A DNA stretch of 64,000 nt, from positions 17,897,501 through 17,961,500 of the forward strand of contig NC_071668.1 in the NCBI RefSeq assembly GCF_028554725.1. Direction: 5' to 3'. Position numbers and translations under genes: made by a program. Numbering within the stretch: the first letter of the stretch is position 1; every line of letters starts with the position of its first letter. A model generated the notes under the pieces. That model did no database searches, was not told the DNA's origin, and saw only the letters and a list, made by a program, of their open reading frames with translations. Shown in pieces: positions 10,001 to 22,864 of this stretch. This DNA comes from Zeugodacus cucurbitae. Its lineage: Eukaryota > Arthropoda > Insecta > Diptera > Tephritidae.

Positions 10001-12189
10001 GGACTACTCTTCCGATTTTCTGAGTTCTCTTTGACGATGGTCTATATTTTTTTTACTTTCCATAAGTTTATGTTGGCTAAAGGCTTCAGGGTAAAAATAT
10101 ACTTTTCTTAGTTGATAAATTGACATTTTGTATCTCCAAATTCCGGGAATTCCGGTAAATAGTCATTATCGGTATCTTCGTCATCAATTTGTAGAATTAA
10201 TGCAAAACGGTTATCTTACGATCATTGCATCCAAAAACATCTTTCATCACAGATCAGAACTCTGTCCAAGAGAGTCGTGATCTTGCTTGGAAGTCTTTGT
10301 GAATCCACCTAATCAGTTGCCAATGTATAGGTTTGATTCGATAAGGTTATTTTCGGCGAAAATCATAGAAAATAGTTTTGAGAAATAAATATTCAGGATA
10401 TTGAAGATCTGAGATAAACCGCTCTGAATATTTTACATTTCTTTGTATTTATTTGTATTTTTTAAAGTTTTGTTTTTAGTTTTCTCAATATATATTCTTT
10501 TACAGTGTACACTTAATTTCGGGAAAAAATTTCTCCCAACGGCTGACAAATAATTACAATAATTCCGCGAACTCTACAGCCGAAATTATTACTTTATCTG
10601 CATGTTACCATCGCTGTGGCAATTTCGAACAACAATGCCGCTGAGGCAACATTTTCATTTTCATAACCACCATATAGATGTGTACATGCCTCACATATAC
10701 TCATACATACTCGCATCCATAATTCGCGCGCTTCTAACCATGTTAAATACATATTTTCTCAATATTTCCCCCCACCATAGTCGCTGCTTACAGGCCTTCA
10801 ACCCTTTTCAAAGACTGCCAACGACCGCCAACTCGCGCGCTCGCATAAAAGAAAACAGTTTCCAAAAATATGCGCGACCACCTTTGAGTCCTTCGCCGCT
10901 GGCTCACGCTCCGTCCGCGTTCAATACGCCTGCCAACTTCATAGAATTTCGCTTTTAATGAATTTCCAGTTTTGTGCTTTGCGACGTTTTTTCACTAGTC
11001 TGTCAAAGTTATTATGTATTGGGAAATCATAATTTTCATCTCATCGCACGCCGCTCAGTCTCTCATACCCTCATCCCATCTGCGAAAGGCCAGCAGCTAC
11101 CAAATGCTTGTGACTTTCATGTGCACTTAAAAATTTGTCGAGAAAACGAGTGTATTTGGAGTGGCGCGTCCTGGTTGCATGAGGTGCGGTCTATAGATGG
11201 AGGGGTGTGCGGCCAGCGGAGAGTTGTGATGTCGGTTATTGCGTTGGCGTCGTCGAGTTCATGCTTCATATTAAAATGTATATTATTTCGCGAGATTTTG
11301 GCGCTTCAAATTTTTGGGTTTGATGATTTTGCTGTCGTTTCGAGCGCCATTTTGCTGTCGTTTTTCAATAATTAGTTATGTCAAAATCAGCAATAATTCA
11401 ACGAGGGCAAAAACGGGGCAAATGCAAAATATTAACAGCACAACTACACTTACACTCACTTTAAAGTGCTTTGCAGCGGGCATTCAATAAGGACCTATTA
11501 ATGCCGGCAAGCAATGAGTTGAAACTGGTTTGACGGATTTGTTGAAATATTGTATTTTTATTGAAGTGTGTAGATGAGGGTGTCATGAAATGAATTTACT
11601 AGGAAATTAATAATATTTAATAAAGGTGAGCTTTAAGTTCATTCAAAAGTGTGGTTTAGTTGTTTGCTTTAAGACTTTACTTTGTGTTCTTGGAGTCCCA
11701 TGTGAAACAGTGTTAATATTTTAACTTCTTTCTCCAAGAATCAACTTGATCTTAGAGAAATTTTAACTATTCTTATTCAGCTCTTAGTTTTCTATTATAC
11801 TATATGTCTGAACTCTAAGCCTAATCCTTGATATGACATCAAAGATCCGCTCAGAAAAACTCATAGTAAAATACTTGTAATTTTATCAGCTGATTGGAGA
11901 AAAAGGTACTGAAGGGAGTAAAAGTAAAGTGGAACCTATATAAATTCAACTGATTTGAGAAGAGTTTGGGGTTCCTCAATGAGTTTCTGAATCGTGAATG
12001 TAGCCTATACTGGAATTCATATGCGTGAAATGACACTTTCATACAAATTATGATATTTTTTTTAATTTTGAGCTCTTCGATAAGGTCTTACAACCTGGTC
12101 TGATGAAAAAGTATGTATGTAAATATTATATTATTTTATTTTACTATGCTATAATTCAATTAAAGTCTTTTAATTATTCTATATTATAT
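10001..12189. other. Intergenic, no gene seen
   Basis: Non-coding, with a more GC-rich stretch at about 10560-11350. Two ORFs there (118 codons at 10602-10958; 133 codons at 10974-11375) have no recognisable domain and compositions typical of chance reading, so they are not called as genes. Confidence 0.45.
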
Positions 12190-13970
12190 CAATGCTCGAA
12201 AATTTTATGAAAAAATGAAGCGACTTAACGAAGGTTTCAAGACCGGAGCATCCTCATGTAGAGACCAAGGTGGTAATCTGGTAACCGATGTCCAGGGCAT
12301 ACTGGGATTATGGAGGGAACACTTCTCCGACCTGCTGAATGGCAGTGAGAGTACAACACCAGGAGATGGCGAACCCGATCCCCCAATCGATGACGATGTA
12401 ACAGATGTTCCATTACCCGACCATGAAGAAATTCGAATAGCAATTACCCGCTTGAAGAACAACAAAGCAGCGGGGGCCGATAGATTACCGGCAGAACTAT
12501 TCAAATACGGCGGCGAAGATCTGATAAGGTGCATGCATCAGCTTCTTTGCAGAATATGGTCGGAAGAAAGCATGCCTGACGATTGGAATCTCAGTGTGCT
12601 CTGCCCAATCCATAAAAAGGGAGATCCCACAATCTGCGCCAATTACCGTAGGATCAGCCTCCTAAATATCGCATACAAGGTTCTATCGAGCGTATTGTGT
12701 GAAAGACTAAAGCCCACCGTCAACAAACTGATTGGACCTTATCAGTGTGGCTTTAGACCTGGAAAATCGACAACTGACCAGTTATTCACCATGCGCCAAA
12801 TCTTGGAAAAGACCCGAGAAAAGAGGATCGACACACACCACCTTTTTGTCGATTTTAAAGCTGCTTTCGACAGCACGAAAAGGAGTTGCCTTTACGCCGC
12901 GATGTCTGAATTTGGTATCCCCGCAAAACTAATACGGCTGTGTAAATTGACGTTGAGCAACACCAAAAGCTCCGTCATGATTGGGAAGGACCTCTCCGAG
13001 CCGTTCGATACCAAACGAGGTTTCAGACAAGGTGACTCACTATCGTGCGACTTCTTTAACCTGATGCTGGAAAAAATTATAAGAGCTGCAGAGCTAAACC
13101 GAGAAGGTACAATCTTCTACAAGAGTGTACAGCTCCTGGCGTACGCCGATGATATTGATATCATCGGAAGCAACAACCGCGCCGTTTGTTCTGCTTTTTG
13201 CCGCATGGATAAGGAGGCGAAGCGAATGGGTCTGGAGGTGAATGAGGACAAGACGAAATATCTCCTGTCATCAAACAAACAGTCGGCGCATTCGCGTCTT
13301 GGCTCCCACGTCACTGTTGACAGTCATAACTTCGAGGTCGTAGATAATTTCGTATACCTGGGAACCAGCATCAACAACACGAACAATGTCAGCCTCGAAA
13401 TCCAGCGCAGAATAACTCTTGCCAACAGGTGCTACTTTGGACTGAGTAGGCAATTGAACAGTAAAGTCCTCTCTCGACGAACCAAAATCAAGCTCTACAA
13501 GTCGCTTATCATTCCCGTCCTGCTATATGGTGCAGAAGCTTGGACGATGTCAACATCAGATGAGACGACACTAGGAGTTTTCGAGAGGAAAATTTTGCGC
13601 AAGATTTATGGTCCTCAGAACATTGGCAACGGCGAATACCGCAGACGATGGAACGATGAGCTGTACGAGTTATACGACGACATTTACATAGTTCAGCGAA
13701 TAAAAAGACAGCGGCTACGCTGGCTAGGTCATGTTGTCCGAATGGACGAAAACACTCCAGCCCTGAAAGTGTTCGATGCAGTACCCGCCGGAGGAAGCCG
13801 AGGAAGGGGAAGGCCTCCACTCCGTTGGAGCGACCAGGTGGAGAGCGACCTGGTTACACTTGTGATCTCCAACTGGCGCCGAACTGCGAAGGAGAGAGAG
13901 AGGTGGCTCACTATCGTCGATTCGGCTATAACCGGCTAAACGGTTGCAACGCCAATCACATACATACATA
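12190..13970 (+). mobile_element. 5'-truncated RTE-like non-LTR retrotransposon
   Basis: Spans from the point where the element's reading frame becomes recognisable ([15 protein letters not shown], just before the ATG at 12215) to a short catacatacata tail at about 13960-13970. The endonuclease half is missing, as expected for incomplete target-primed reverse transcription. The 3' UTR is only about 30 nt and ends in a short tandem repeat instead of poly(A), a trait of the RTE clade. The stop codon lies in the loop of a small hairpin (aaccg-gctaaa-cggtt). Confidence 0.8.
12215..13939 (+). CDS. RTE-like reverse transcriptase (truncated, open)
   Basis: A 574-codon uninterrupted frame. Order of features: [12 protein letters not shown] linker (residues about 30-45); [10 protein letters not shown] and [16 protein letters not shown] (about 129-156); [13 protein letters not shown] (about 175-188); [10 protein letters not shown] with the first catalytic aspartate (about 208-217); GFRQGDSLS (about 265-273); [10 protein letters not shown] with the catalytic DD (about 307-316); and a C-terminal [20 protein letters not shown] block followed by an arginine/glycine/proline-rich [12 protein letters not shown] segment. 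These match the RT and C-terminal region of RTE-type elements, as in the C. elegans F52C9.6-like proteins. The full-length protein would start upstream with an APE-type endonuclease that is absent here, so the ATG is only the first one in the remaining frame. The lack of stops and near identity to the copy at 47.5 kb point to a young insertion. It cannot mobilise alone. Confidence 0.85.
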   Translation: MKRLNEGFKTGASSCRDQGGNLVTDVQGILGLWREHFSDLLNGSESTTPGDGEPDPPIDDDVTDVPLPDHEEIRIAITRLKNNKAAGADRLPAELFKYGGEDLIRCMHQLLCRIWSEESMPDDWNLSVLCPIHKKGDPTICANYRRISLLNIAYKVLSSVLCERLKPTVNKLIGPYQCGFRPGKSTTDQLFTMRQILEKTREKRIDTHHLFVDFKAAFDSTKRSCLYAAMSEFGIPAKLIRLCKLTLSNTKSSVMIGKDLSEPFDTKRGFRQGDSLSCDFFNLMLEKIIRAAELNREGTIFYKSVQLLAYADDIDIIGSNNRAVCSAFCRMDKEAKRMGLEVNEDKTKYLLSSNKQSAHSRLGSHVTVDSHNFEVVDNFVYLGTSINNTNNVSLEIQRRITLANRCYFGLSRQLNSKVLSRRTKIKLYKSLIIPVLLYGAEAWTMSTSDETTLGVFERKILRKIYGPQNIGNGEYRRRWNDELYELYDDIYIVQRIKRQRLRWLGHVVRMDENTPALKVFDAVPAGGSRGRGRPPLRWSDQVESDLVTLVISNWRRTAKERERWLTIVDSAITG

Positions 13971-14099
13971 TTATGATTTAAGAGTCTCTGAATATTTTCA
14001 ATCATTTTCTTTTATTATGCTTACAACAACTAAGACCTTAAGAGAAAATTGTCCTATAAGGTGACCATTTTTAATTTGATTCTACAATTAGATATTTTA

Positions 14100-14740
14100 A
14101 ACATCTATTTCGCGTTCTTTCAAGGAAATGTGGGAAGAAAAATTACTTTTTAAGATTAAAAAAAAAAATAAGTTTTTTAGATCAAAGTCGTTCATAATAT
14201 GGGTTCCCGGTCACATGAACATTTTCAGAAACAAAAAAGCAGACAAATTGACAAATCTAGGGACTTTTCAGGATGTATCCGAAGCGGCGCAAATACCATG
14301 CCCATCCGGCACTATCAAACGAGATCTTCAAACACAGTACGAGAAGATTGCTCAGGAACGATGGAAATCAATAATCAAATGGAAAATAGCTAAGCAGATT
14401 TGGCCTATATATGACGGGAAAAGAACCAAGAATCTATTAAATAGATCTAGAAAAAGTATATATAAACTTACAGCTACCATAATGGATCATTGGCCTATCG
14501 GGGAACATGCGCGTAAAATGGTTATGCAATAAAACGATATCTGTCATTCCAGCAAATTAGAAGGGAGTATGGAAACGGGTTTCCAGTTTCTCTGCGAATG
14601 CCCAGCCTTGTCACTAAGCAGACATAAAACTCTTGGGATCCATTAAGCACCAAACCTCGAATGGATGTCCACGAAAAGTATTACGGAGATGAGTAGTTTC
14701 ATTGAAAGTACGAAATGGTTTGACGATGAAACGTGATAAC
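14100..14740 (+). pseudogene. LINE RNase H / C-terminal fragment
   Basis: The frame 14128-14532 carries FIIWVPGHMNIFRNKKADKL, the conserved WVPGH(x)IxGNExADELA segment of RNase H from RNase H-bearing LINEs. The expected GN is replaced by RN and the glutamate is lost. It then has a basic, tryptophan-containing tail (ERWKSIIKW, IWPIYDGKRTKNLL) and HWPIGEHARKM, resembling the GHCxIGxHAxR motif. After the stop at 14532, another frame gives FQFLCECPALSLSRHKTLG, the usual Cys-rich end of such proteins. The catalytic N-terminal half is missing, so this is a dead fragment. It lies about 130 bp after the RTE tail but belongs to a different LINE family. Confidence 0.65.
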
Positions 14741-15058
14741 AATATATGTTTGGTTTCACAACAGTCCATCAAAATGGCGCATCTTGCTTTCATGTTCGGT
14801 CCTAGTTACAGAGATATTTCAAAATTTCGGGCACTCGATCACTAGGAAGTAAATTATATTTGTTGACCAAATAATCTGCTACAGATCTTATGAATCCTTA
14901 GAGCTACCAAAAAACATTTTTCTTTTAGTCAAAGAAATAATTTTTTATTATATTGAATTTCTTATTTTTAACGAAATATAAATTAACTATTTTGGTTAAT
15001 TAAAAAATTAAAATATGTGGCAACACTTCACAAAAATATATTTAATCTTAAACTTCCC

Positions 15059-15748
15059 TTAGGAATTAGGGGTAGTCAGAGACACGAAAAGATAAGAATT
15101 CTCAGTATTTTTTTGCTATTAAATCATGTTATTTTAGAAAAGTAATAATATGGGATTATTACACAATGTTTTGACTTGAAGTTACGAAAATTGGAAAAAA
15201 AATTGTAATTTCCAAAGTAACAGCTGTTTGTGTTGACCCAGTTCCAAAAAAGGTCCTTGCGGTGACAATCATAACTCCTTGTAGATTCATCTAAAATCGA
15301 CTGGATAAGAAAAATTAATTTTATAAGTAGATAATCCTGGGGCTGATCGAAGTTTTTTTTTTCAAAAATTAACAAAATGGCGTCCTCAGGAAATTTTTTT
15401 TCTAGATTTTCGGAAAAAAATCGACAGTAAGTTAATTGGTCTTAAAAAATCGAAATTTATGAAACAAAAAAAAAAAACTTCGATCCGGCCTAGGATTATT
15501 ATGTATTCTAAAAGCTGTAGAAATTGTATTAAAATCTACTGAGCGATTTTTGAGTTACAGTTGTCAACAGTTGAAAAAACATAGTTTTGAGAAAAACACA
15601 TTTAAAGTTTCACCCGAGCGTTTTGGAGTGCCCGAGCACTCTTTGTTATTTGACGAATCACTCGAAAAGTGATTATCGGATCAACTTCAAATTTTCAGAT
15701 AATATAAAAATGGATTTTTGACAATCCTGACTACCTCTAACCCCTTAA
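15059..15748 (+). mobile_element. TTAA-type MITE, copy 1
   Basis: Starts at about ttaggaattaggggtagtcag and ends with gactacctctaaccccttaa, which is its inverted complement (TIR about 20 bp). It shares its whole body with 32465-33149: ttagaaaagtaataatatg, gtttgtgttgacccagttcc, ccttgcggtgacaat, attaacaaaatggcg. There is no ORF of note. The right end retains TTAA; the left has TTAG, a likely later mutation. TTAA target sites suggest mobilisation by a piggyBac-like transposase. Confidence 0.65.
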
Positions 15749-18086
15749 AACTGTTTATTTTGTTACGATGCAGTTTTAAATATGATTCAGTTTTGAAACG
15801 GATGGCAACACTCATCAAATAATTGATTCGCTTTAAGCTCTGTCAAATATCTTTAATTTTGATTTTTTTTTTTAATTAGCTGGTGGCAGCCTTCGAAGTC
15901 GGTTACATTTCCGCACAATCACAAAAATATTTCCTACATCTATTATGGTGGCTTTCTGAATACTGCAGTCATTCGATTTTACCATCCTGATTGAAGAAAT
16001 TTAAATTTTTTTATCTTTCCATGGTGTGTCTTTTAATAAATCCTCATTTCAGTTTCCAATCAGAAATATTCCTTGTATTTTCTTGTTCTCTATTTATATA
16101 GAAACATCAATAACAACTCTTATTCGACTCTCCGTGGAATAAAAATAATAAAATAAATAGCTTGCTACTTCACTAAATATACTGTAAGTTTATGAAATAC
16201 AAATTGCTTTTCAATCGTGCTGACACAGAGTACTAATTTCGTTAGACTCCACATACCATACACAAATTGATTGATTACTCGTACCTAAAACGAATACAAC
16301 GCCTCACACCAAAGCAACCCAACTTGTGAGCCGAAATTTGCTTATCTTTGGCGAAAAGCACATGCTGTGCCATTACCCCTGTGGAACCCTTGAAGTACCA
16401 CTTTCTCACAAGGGCTAACGACGGCACAGGCTTTAATAAATCAATTTTATATTTCTATATAGGTACATATGTAGAGGGTGTTTGTATTAATATCTCTGGA
16501 GAAATTTAATAGTTTTGAAATTTTATTTTCCGTTATTTGAGTGGCTAATGAAATTCCCCAACGGGAATAAAATAACTATTACCGGAATATATATATGTAG
16601 ATACATATGTACATACATATGTGCATATTATATTGTTCTCGTAGTCATAAATGAATTTTTGAATATTTATATTTGTGTTGGCCGGAATACGCCTCCGTAT
16701 GCCGGTGGAATGTTAACAGCACAAAATTAGCCACATCCGAGTGTGGCATGCAAAGTCCAATAAAGAAAACTCTAAAGTTTCAACAGCATACATACACGAC
16801 GGTATAAATATTTGGTCTAACATTACTTGAACGCCTGCAAGTATGCAGCAAATTTCGTTGCAGTTACACGGAAGCGCAGCTATTTGAGTTGGAGCTCGAA
16901 ATTGCTAAGCTCACACATACATATATATGCTTGTATATATATATCATAACTGTAGCACATAGCCAAAAGGAAAGGTAGAATGCAATCAAGCGAAGGAGCG
17001 ACCCAGAATGTACTGCAAACTAAAGGTATTTCTCAGGCAGCATTGCAGTGGACTTACACCTCGATTATACAAATATGTCCATACCTATATATGTAAATAT
17101 ATATATATGCAAGTAATTCCGTACCGCTACATTTGCTAGCTGTTGGTCACAAGTGTGTCGAATAGTTTTCTTATGCAAACAGGCTAAGCACAGCGCCACA
17201 GTTATTGCTACCCACTCAATGCAGGAAATACATCGTATATACGGATGTATATATGCAGACTGCCACTGCTGCAATATCATAATTAATGCAAAGCCCCAAA
17301 TGAATGCAACACCTGCGGTTGGTTTCGAACGACCTCAAAGTCGACCGCAAGTATATTTGCCAAAAATCTTGCAGAATTCTCTTGCGCAGTGCGGGCAGGT
17401 TGTTATAACTAAGGTTGAGCCTGTAAATGTGGAGTAAGGTTATAATAATACTAGAAATAGATATTGAGGTAAACTACCGCAAGCTTTTGTGGAGAACCTT
17501 TTGGTATTTTCCAACGAATTGAGGGTCTTACGCCTATACAGTTTTTCACGGTCTTCACTTTTTGCCAAGATACGACATTTTAACCGTTCAACTTCCGAGA
17601 TATTTAACCGTTCAACTTCCAAAGTTGCTAAGAGAGTATTATAGTATTAATATTATATATATTATATATATCCCTAAAATAACGAATATTGCCGCCAAGT
17701 ACACAACTTCTGTCGCGATAAAAACGCGTGTTCTTTCCTTCCGGTGACATAGCCCCGATTGTTTCGTGAACCCTTGTTTTGTGCTTCCTTCTGATCACTT
17801 CTCCAAGACTTCCAAACACACAATAGTTCTATAATCAAACCAATTGAATTAAGGTTTAATTACAGAACTATTGCTCCAATAAAGTTGATTCAGACCTATC
17901 CAGAAGCAACAATCACCAATACTCGAACAACTTTCGATTAAACTTTAGTTTTTGGAATATCTCTGCGGTTGGTTTTTAAATCAAGTCCTTTAAAGGGATT
18001 TTGTTCGACGTTCAGTATCGACCTCTAAGTAAGTTTCAACTATACATACTTAGTCGACCATTAGACGATATTTGATTCTAGATTTT
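15749..18086. other. Intergenic, microsatellite-rich, no gene seen
   Basis: Contains TATATG/TACATA microsatellites (about 16580-16625, 16915-16945, 17080-17110). A 16-bp sequence, taaccgttcaacttcc, is tandemly repeated at 17581-17596 and 17605-17620. Just after it, aaagttgctaagagagtattatag (about 17621-17644) matches the start of the dispersed repeat at 18.1 kb. No gene is supported. Confidence 0.45.
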
Positions 18087-19240
18087 TATACTCTCGCAAC
18101 AAAGTTGCTGGAGAGTATTATAGTTTTGTTCACATAACGGTTGTTTGTAACACCCAAAATTTAACGAGTTAGATATAGGGTTATATATACCAAAGTGATC
18201 AGGGTGGAGAGTGGAGTTCAAATCCGGATGTCTGTCCGTCCGTCTGTGCAAGCTGTAACTTGAGTAAAAATTAAGATATCTTCATGAAACTTGGCACACT
18301 CGTTTTTTGGCACCATAGGAATTTTGCTTTTCGCATTGCTTTCGAAAATGGGCAAAATCGGACCACTGCCAAGCCCACAAAATGGCGAAAACCGAAAACA
18401 CATAAAGTGCCATAACTAAGCCATGAATAAAGCTATGGAAATAAAATTTGGTATGAAGAATCGCACTATGAAGGGGCATATTTGGATGCATTTTTTTGGA
18501 GAAGTGGGCGTGGCACCGCCCACAAATCGGTTATTTGTATTTAACTCGCAAACTAATAAAGCTATATAAACCAAACTTTCTGCAGTCGGTTCTCTTACAT
18601 ACACCACCACACACCATGAAAATAGTTGAAATCGGATAATAACCACGCTCACCTCCCATACAAAGGTTAGGCATATATTAGGTTGTTTTGTACATATCTC
18701 GTAATCTACTAAAGCTATACTAATGAAACTTTCAGGAGTCGTTTTTCCAGGCATTTCCTTATACAGTCCAAAAATGGAGGAAATCTAAAAATGTTTTAAT
18801 TCAGTAAGGGAAAATACCAGGAACCTTAAATATCACTATAAAGAAGGTGCAGAAGGACTCCACACAAATTGGTGTAAAAAATTTTAAATGGGTATGGCTC
18901 CGCCCACTTATGGGTCAAAAAGCCTATCTACGATACTACTCGACCAATATCAATTAATTTTGGTTTGTGATATTTTCCTAGGATAAATACGGCATTTATA
19001 GTGTGGCAGCCCGTTTCTAAAAATCGCCGAAATCGGAACATAGGTTTTCAAGGTCCCTATATATCGTACATGAGGACCTCGGTGCTTCTAACCTAATATT
19101 AGGGTTTCCAACTTTCAATGGACTTTATACAATATATATGACGAATATGTGGGTCAAATTGTGTATTATATAATATAAATAAAGTTAAATAAATAAATTG
19201 CGAGAATATAAAATGTTCGGTTACGCCCTTCCTTACTTGT
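18087..19240 (+). repeat. 1.1-kb dispersed repeat, copy A
   Basis: Begins tatactctcgcaacaaagtt and ends with ttgcgagaatataaaatgtt, then cccttccttacttg, so the termini carry an inverted tatactctcgcaa. Internal landmarks shared with 41040-42115 are tgtctgtccgtccgtctg, gcaagctgtaacttgagt, agatatcttcatgaaacttgg, atcggaccactgcca, and aatatgaggacctcggtgct. There is no coding capacity. I recall related sequences as abundant in fly genomes but cannot name the family with certainty. Confidence 0.65.
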
Positions 19241-19559
19241 TTATATAATGCTTTGCATCCGCATAGAAATGTTCTACCCATATTCCATTCAGTCCACGTT
19301 TGCCTGCTTCTTTAGCAATTCAGGGATTGCTTGTCGATTAGTTGTTTACAAGTGGCCAATATACATGTCATTCCCCTCTTTATCGGGTTCTAATTGTAAC
19401 ATGGTGTCTAATCTGGCAAATTCGTCTTTTTCACAGTTAACTAAGATATGGCTATGTTCTGGAACCCATTGCAGATTTATCGTAAAAGTTCTAATAACAA
19501 AATAAATTTGTTTCTTGTTGTAAGCACAGTCCTTGTCAGAACAATTGTCTCAATATGAG

Positions 19560-19820
19560 AGTAGTTAAGGCAGTAAACTCCTGAACTTCTGGACTCTGGA
19601 GCTCCAACAAATGAGCAGCTTCTTGAAGAGAAAATAACATTTCAAAACGATATCTTAAAAACTGAAGGACTAGTTCGTATATATACAGACAGACAGACAG
19701 ACGGACATGGCTAAATCAGTTCAACATACTGATCATTTATATATACACTTTATAGGGCCTCCTTCTGGGTGTTACAAACTTCGTGACAAACTTAATATAC
19801 CCTGTTCAGGGTATAAATAT
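19560..19820 (+). repeat. Dispersed repeat fragment ending in gttcagggtata
   Basis: Contains cagacagacagacagacggacatggct, then tatacactttatagggcct, cttctgggtgttacaaactt and taccctgttcagggtata. I recall this order from a widespread fly repeat, but it occurs once in this window. The short ORFs across it are shadows. Confidence 0.4.
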
Positions 19821-21559
19821 ATATGGTTCCGCAAAATATACGATCTCTTTTTGATAAGTGGTTCTATACATATTTCACTAATAGTTGTTCTTCAATATCA
19901 TACGTTTCTAAAATTGAGATAGCCGTGAGTTAGCCCCCACTATAAAAGCTACATCGTTTTTTCCATGTTGGAAATGATAACTTCAAAGTTGTAGATGAGG
20001 ACGCCTATTTGGTGACTGGTCTGCATTCGTCTTAGACTTACTCATACAAGGAAAGTTCGGGAGGTTATTTCTATGATAGATATGAGTTTCTTCCATATAA
20101 AAAGTGCAAATTCCATAACATTTTTTACTTAAGACTTTGAGAGTTTGACCAGAAAAAAAATGAAAATCCATAAGTCGTAGTCATTATATCTGCCCAGTCG
20201 TATGTCAATTGAGTAATTTAATGAAAGTAACTCGAAAAGGCAACTTTCAACAAACTTCCAACAACAAAAACAGGCTTTCAACCCTCCTCTAAAAAGCATT
20301 ATTCGCAGCACATTTTCCACTTCTTTACCACAAAAAATCAGCTCAATTTCAAGCCATTTTATTTGCTAAGTACTCTTTCAAACACAAAACTCATTTAATT
20401 ACATTAATTTTTAATAATATTTCTTCAATTATTTTGCTGGTAACTTTCAGCCTAAAAGCAAAAGCAGCGACATTTTTATGGCACACGCGCTAATTAACTT
20501 AAAAACAACAACAAATATATAGCATTTCATTAACAAGTGAATACAACATTTTTTAATTCGACCGCCAAAATCACAACAAAAAGCAACAAAAAGGGGGAAA
20601 AAAGTGAAAATGAAGAAGTCTCTGAGGACTTGAGCGGCATGGAAAATCAAAAGGCATATGCGAGTGGCGAATTATATCACAGTTACAAAAAGGATGAAAC
20701 AGATTTGCTATGAATAGCTGAGAGTAGAAAATGGATAGCAAGCTCTTCCATCAAAACAGAAAAAAACAGTTATTTTATTATTTTTTTGTTTTTATAATTC
20801 TACAGCGCTCATTACGACTGCTGCCTTTGCCTTAATTTCATTTTATGATTTAACTTTACACCTGCCTTTGAGTGACGGGCGGCACACAAAAAGGACTAAC
20901 TGCAAGCCAAAGTGACTGACTCGAGTTCAATTAAATCCTTTTGCAGCCTTTTGACGCACTTAAGTGCCACTTGGGCAAGGAAACAAATACACCTGTGTGA
21001 AGTGCGTTGACTGAGTGTGAGCGCGGCGCAGCTGTTGAGCTGAGTTTGGCCGTTTTCTCGGTCATATTTCGGTAATTCCTTGTGACTTGGCAGCATGTCC
21101 ATGTCCTTTTCGCTTGTTACTTCCGCAGATTTTCCAAATTGTTTTTGTTAGATTCAAAGTTGGTGGCTTTGTTTTGCAGTTATTTCAGAATTGAGTGTGT
21201 GTCTGTGTGTTTGTGTTCTTTGCACTTCAAACCCAAATCTTCGTGTAATCGGATAAGGTAATTGGAGGCTTTGTCTAGACATTAAATGGACAAATAAATA
21301 TTTTTCCAAACACAACTCTCGCAGCAACATAATGAGTGGGTTGTGGAGGAAATACATAAATATGTAACTGTAGCAAGTCAAGTCCATTACAAAGTAGTTG
21401 CTGACTTTGTAAATGTTTATTACTAAGAGTAAAAGGAAATATATTGTTTTAATTTTTTTCACAATAAGAAACGTTTAAGACATCTTCAAGAGAATATAAT
21501 TCAACCTGGTGTCTCAATTATTTTCTTCAATAAGAAAAAACAAGGGAAGAAAACATGAT
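19821..21559. other. Intergenic, no gene seen
   Basis: Non-coding AT-rich DNA. A moderately GC-rich stretch at about 20880-21130 lacks splice-compatible frames. No repeats shared with the rest of the window were noticed. Confidence 0.4.
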
Positions 21560-21995
21560 TAAAGAAAGAGTAGTGGTCAGTGTTGCCGCTATTAGAGCAA
21601 ACCAAGCTTTTCTAAGCGTCTCTATAGACAGCTAGTAACTTGGTGACAGGACTGGACTAACCTGAACAGGTAGATGCAAAAGAACCTCTCAATCAAGCTT
21701 CTCGAGCTTTTGGCGAGTCATTCTCGATAATCGTTGCCTGGCGTTGCCCTGATGGAATCAAATTTCTTTCCTATTGGTCAAAGCTAGTCACTTGTGAATG
21801 ATTGCTTCCTTCAGACAAACCATTTGTGGACAGTAGATGACAGTTTATTACCTATTGATTCCAACAAACACTTAGCAATTCTAGAAACAGCCAAGTCTTT
21901 TGCGTAGGCAATTTGACCGCTTCCGTTTTCACTTGACGTTGTCGTGAGTGACCCACTTTTAATCACCAGTAATTATCCCTTTCAGAAACTGATCG
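21560..21995 (-). pseudogene. Mariner transposase relic
   Basis: Minus-strand frames give VTHDNVKWKRKRS near 21950 (compare the mariner WVTYDNxxRKRSW block), then downstream GNARQRLSRMTRQKLEKLDxEVLLH near 21735-21655, where intact mariners read DNARPH...TRQKLxxLxWEVLLHPPYSPDL. The central catalytic aspartate is changed to glycine, several stops interrupt the frame, and the segment between the two blocks is shortened. It is an old, dead copy. The comparison uses remembered family motifs. Confidence 0.65.
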
Positions 21996-22354
21996 CTTTT
22001 GTGGATTCAGCAGAGATTCGCAGATGTGTTCTTTTATGTAGAACTAGAAGAGCCCCAAAGTATTTAAAATCTATTATATAAATATATTTATATTCAAACT
22101 ATGAGTTTTAGGTCCGAATGCTTAGACTAACGGTTTCAAGTAATGTGTTTTTGTAAAAATATGCTTCTAAACATATCGAAAATAGTTGGGGAGTTCAGTC
22201 TTGACCAACAGTTCATTCTAGTAGCGGCCACTTCCCGATTACTTCTTAAAAATCGCCAAATCTTTCAGAATCCACCTAAAATTGTGGTCCCCTCCAAAAT
22301 TTGTGTGGACAATATAAAACAATTTGAAGAGAAAAAGAGAGTTCCTCAGGTAGG

Positions 22355-22864
22355 TTAGGTTAGATTATACTGGTAGGCCAATACGCCACACATAGACCAT
22401 TTTTTGGTCATTGTGCCGTCACGTTGTCCACGAGAATAGTCATCCTTTAGGATGCTTGCGCTTGTCGCGAATTTTAAAAGTTTTTGTGGCTTCACTTTCC
22501 ATACCTCTTCCAGATTATCATATTGTGAGGCCCCCAAGTAGCGAAGTTGTTGCCTTGACAATGCAGGCCAAGTGCAAAGGAGATGCTTCATTGTTTTTAT
22601 TGCACCTTGCTCCTGACATTTCCTGCAGTCATCTCGATCCGTAAGTCCCATTTTGTAGGCATGTGCCGCCACCAGACAGTGGCCAGTGAGTATTACCACC
22701 AAACTCCTACAGTCCCTTCTATCGAGTGACAGTAGGAGTTTGGTGTACTTCTCGTCTACCGCTTTACACATGGCTTTAGCGGTTTTACACCACGGTATAT
22801 TTGTCCAACGTGTTAGGATTTTTCTTGTCATGCCCCTGTCCAGATCATTGTATAGACAGTGCAT
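22355..22864 (-). pseudogene. LINE C-terminal domain following RNase H
   Basis: A 169-codon frame overlapping the RNase H frame by 37 bp in another phase, indicating a frameshift. It has KILTRWTNIPWCKTAKAM, then LLLSLDRRDCRSLVVILTGH, and the Cys-rich CRKCQEQGAIKTMKHLLC block (CxxC...HxxxxC), as usual at the C-termini of RNase H-bearing LINE ORF2 proteins. The same block recurs in the minus strand at 58343-58699. It ends at the 3' tail of the element. Confidence 0.7.

Noticed and set aside
10602..11375. Two ORFs of 118 and 133 codons in a GC-richer stretch
   Set aside because: No domain, no splice-linked partner exons, and composition expected from non-coding DNA; they lie in different frames in tandem.
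17311..17351. tRNA-like or hairpin sequence (gcggttgg...gaccgca with ggtttcgaac)
   Set aside because: A T-loop-like string and one stem only; no cloverleaf with D and anticodon arms could be drawn.
18416..18754. 112-codon minus-strand ORF
   Set aside because: Lies inside the non-coding 1.1-kb dispersed repeat; copy B does not keep the frame open over the same stretch.
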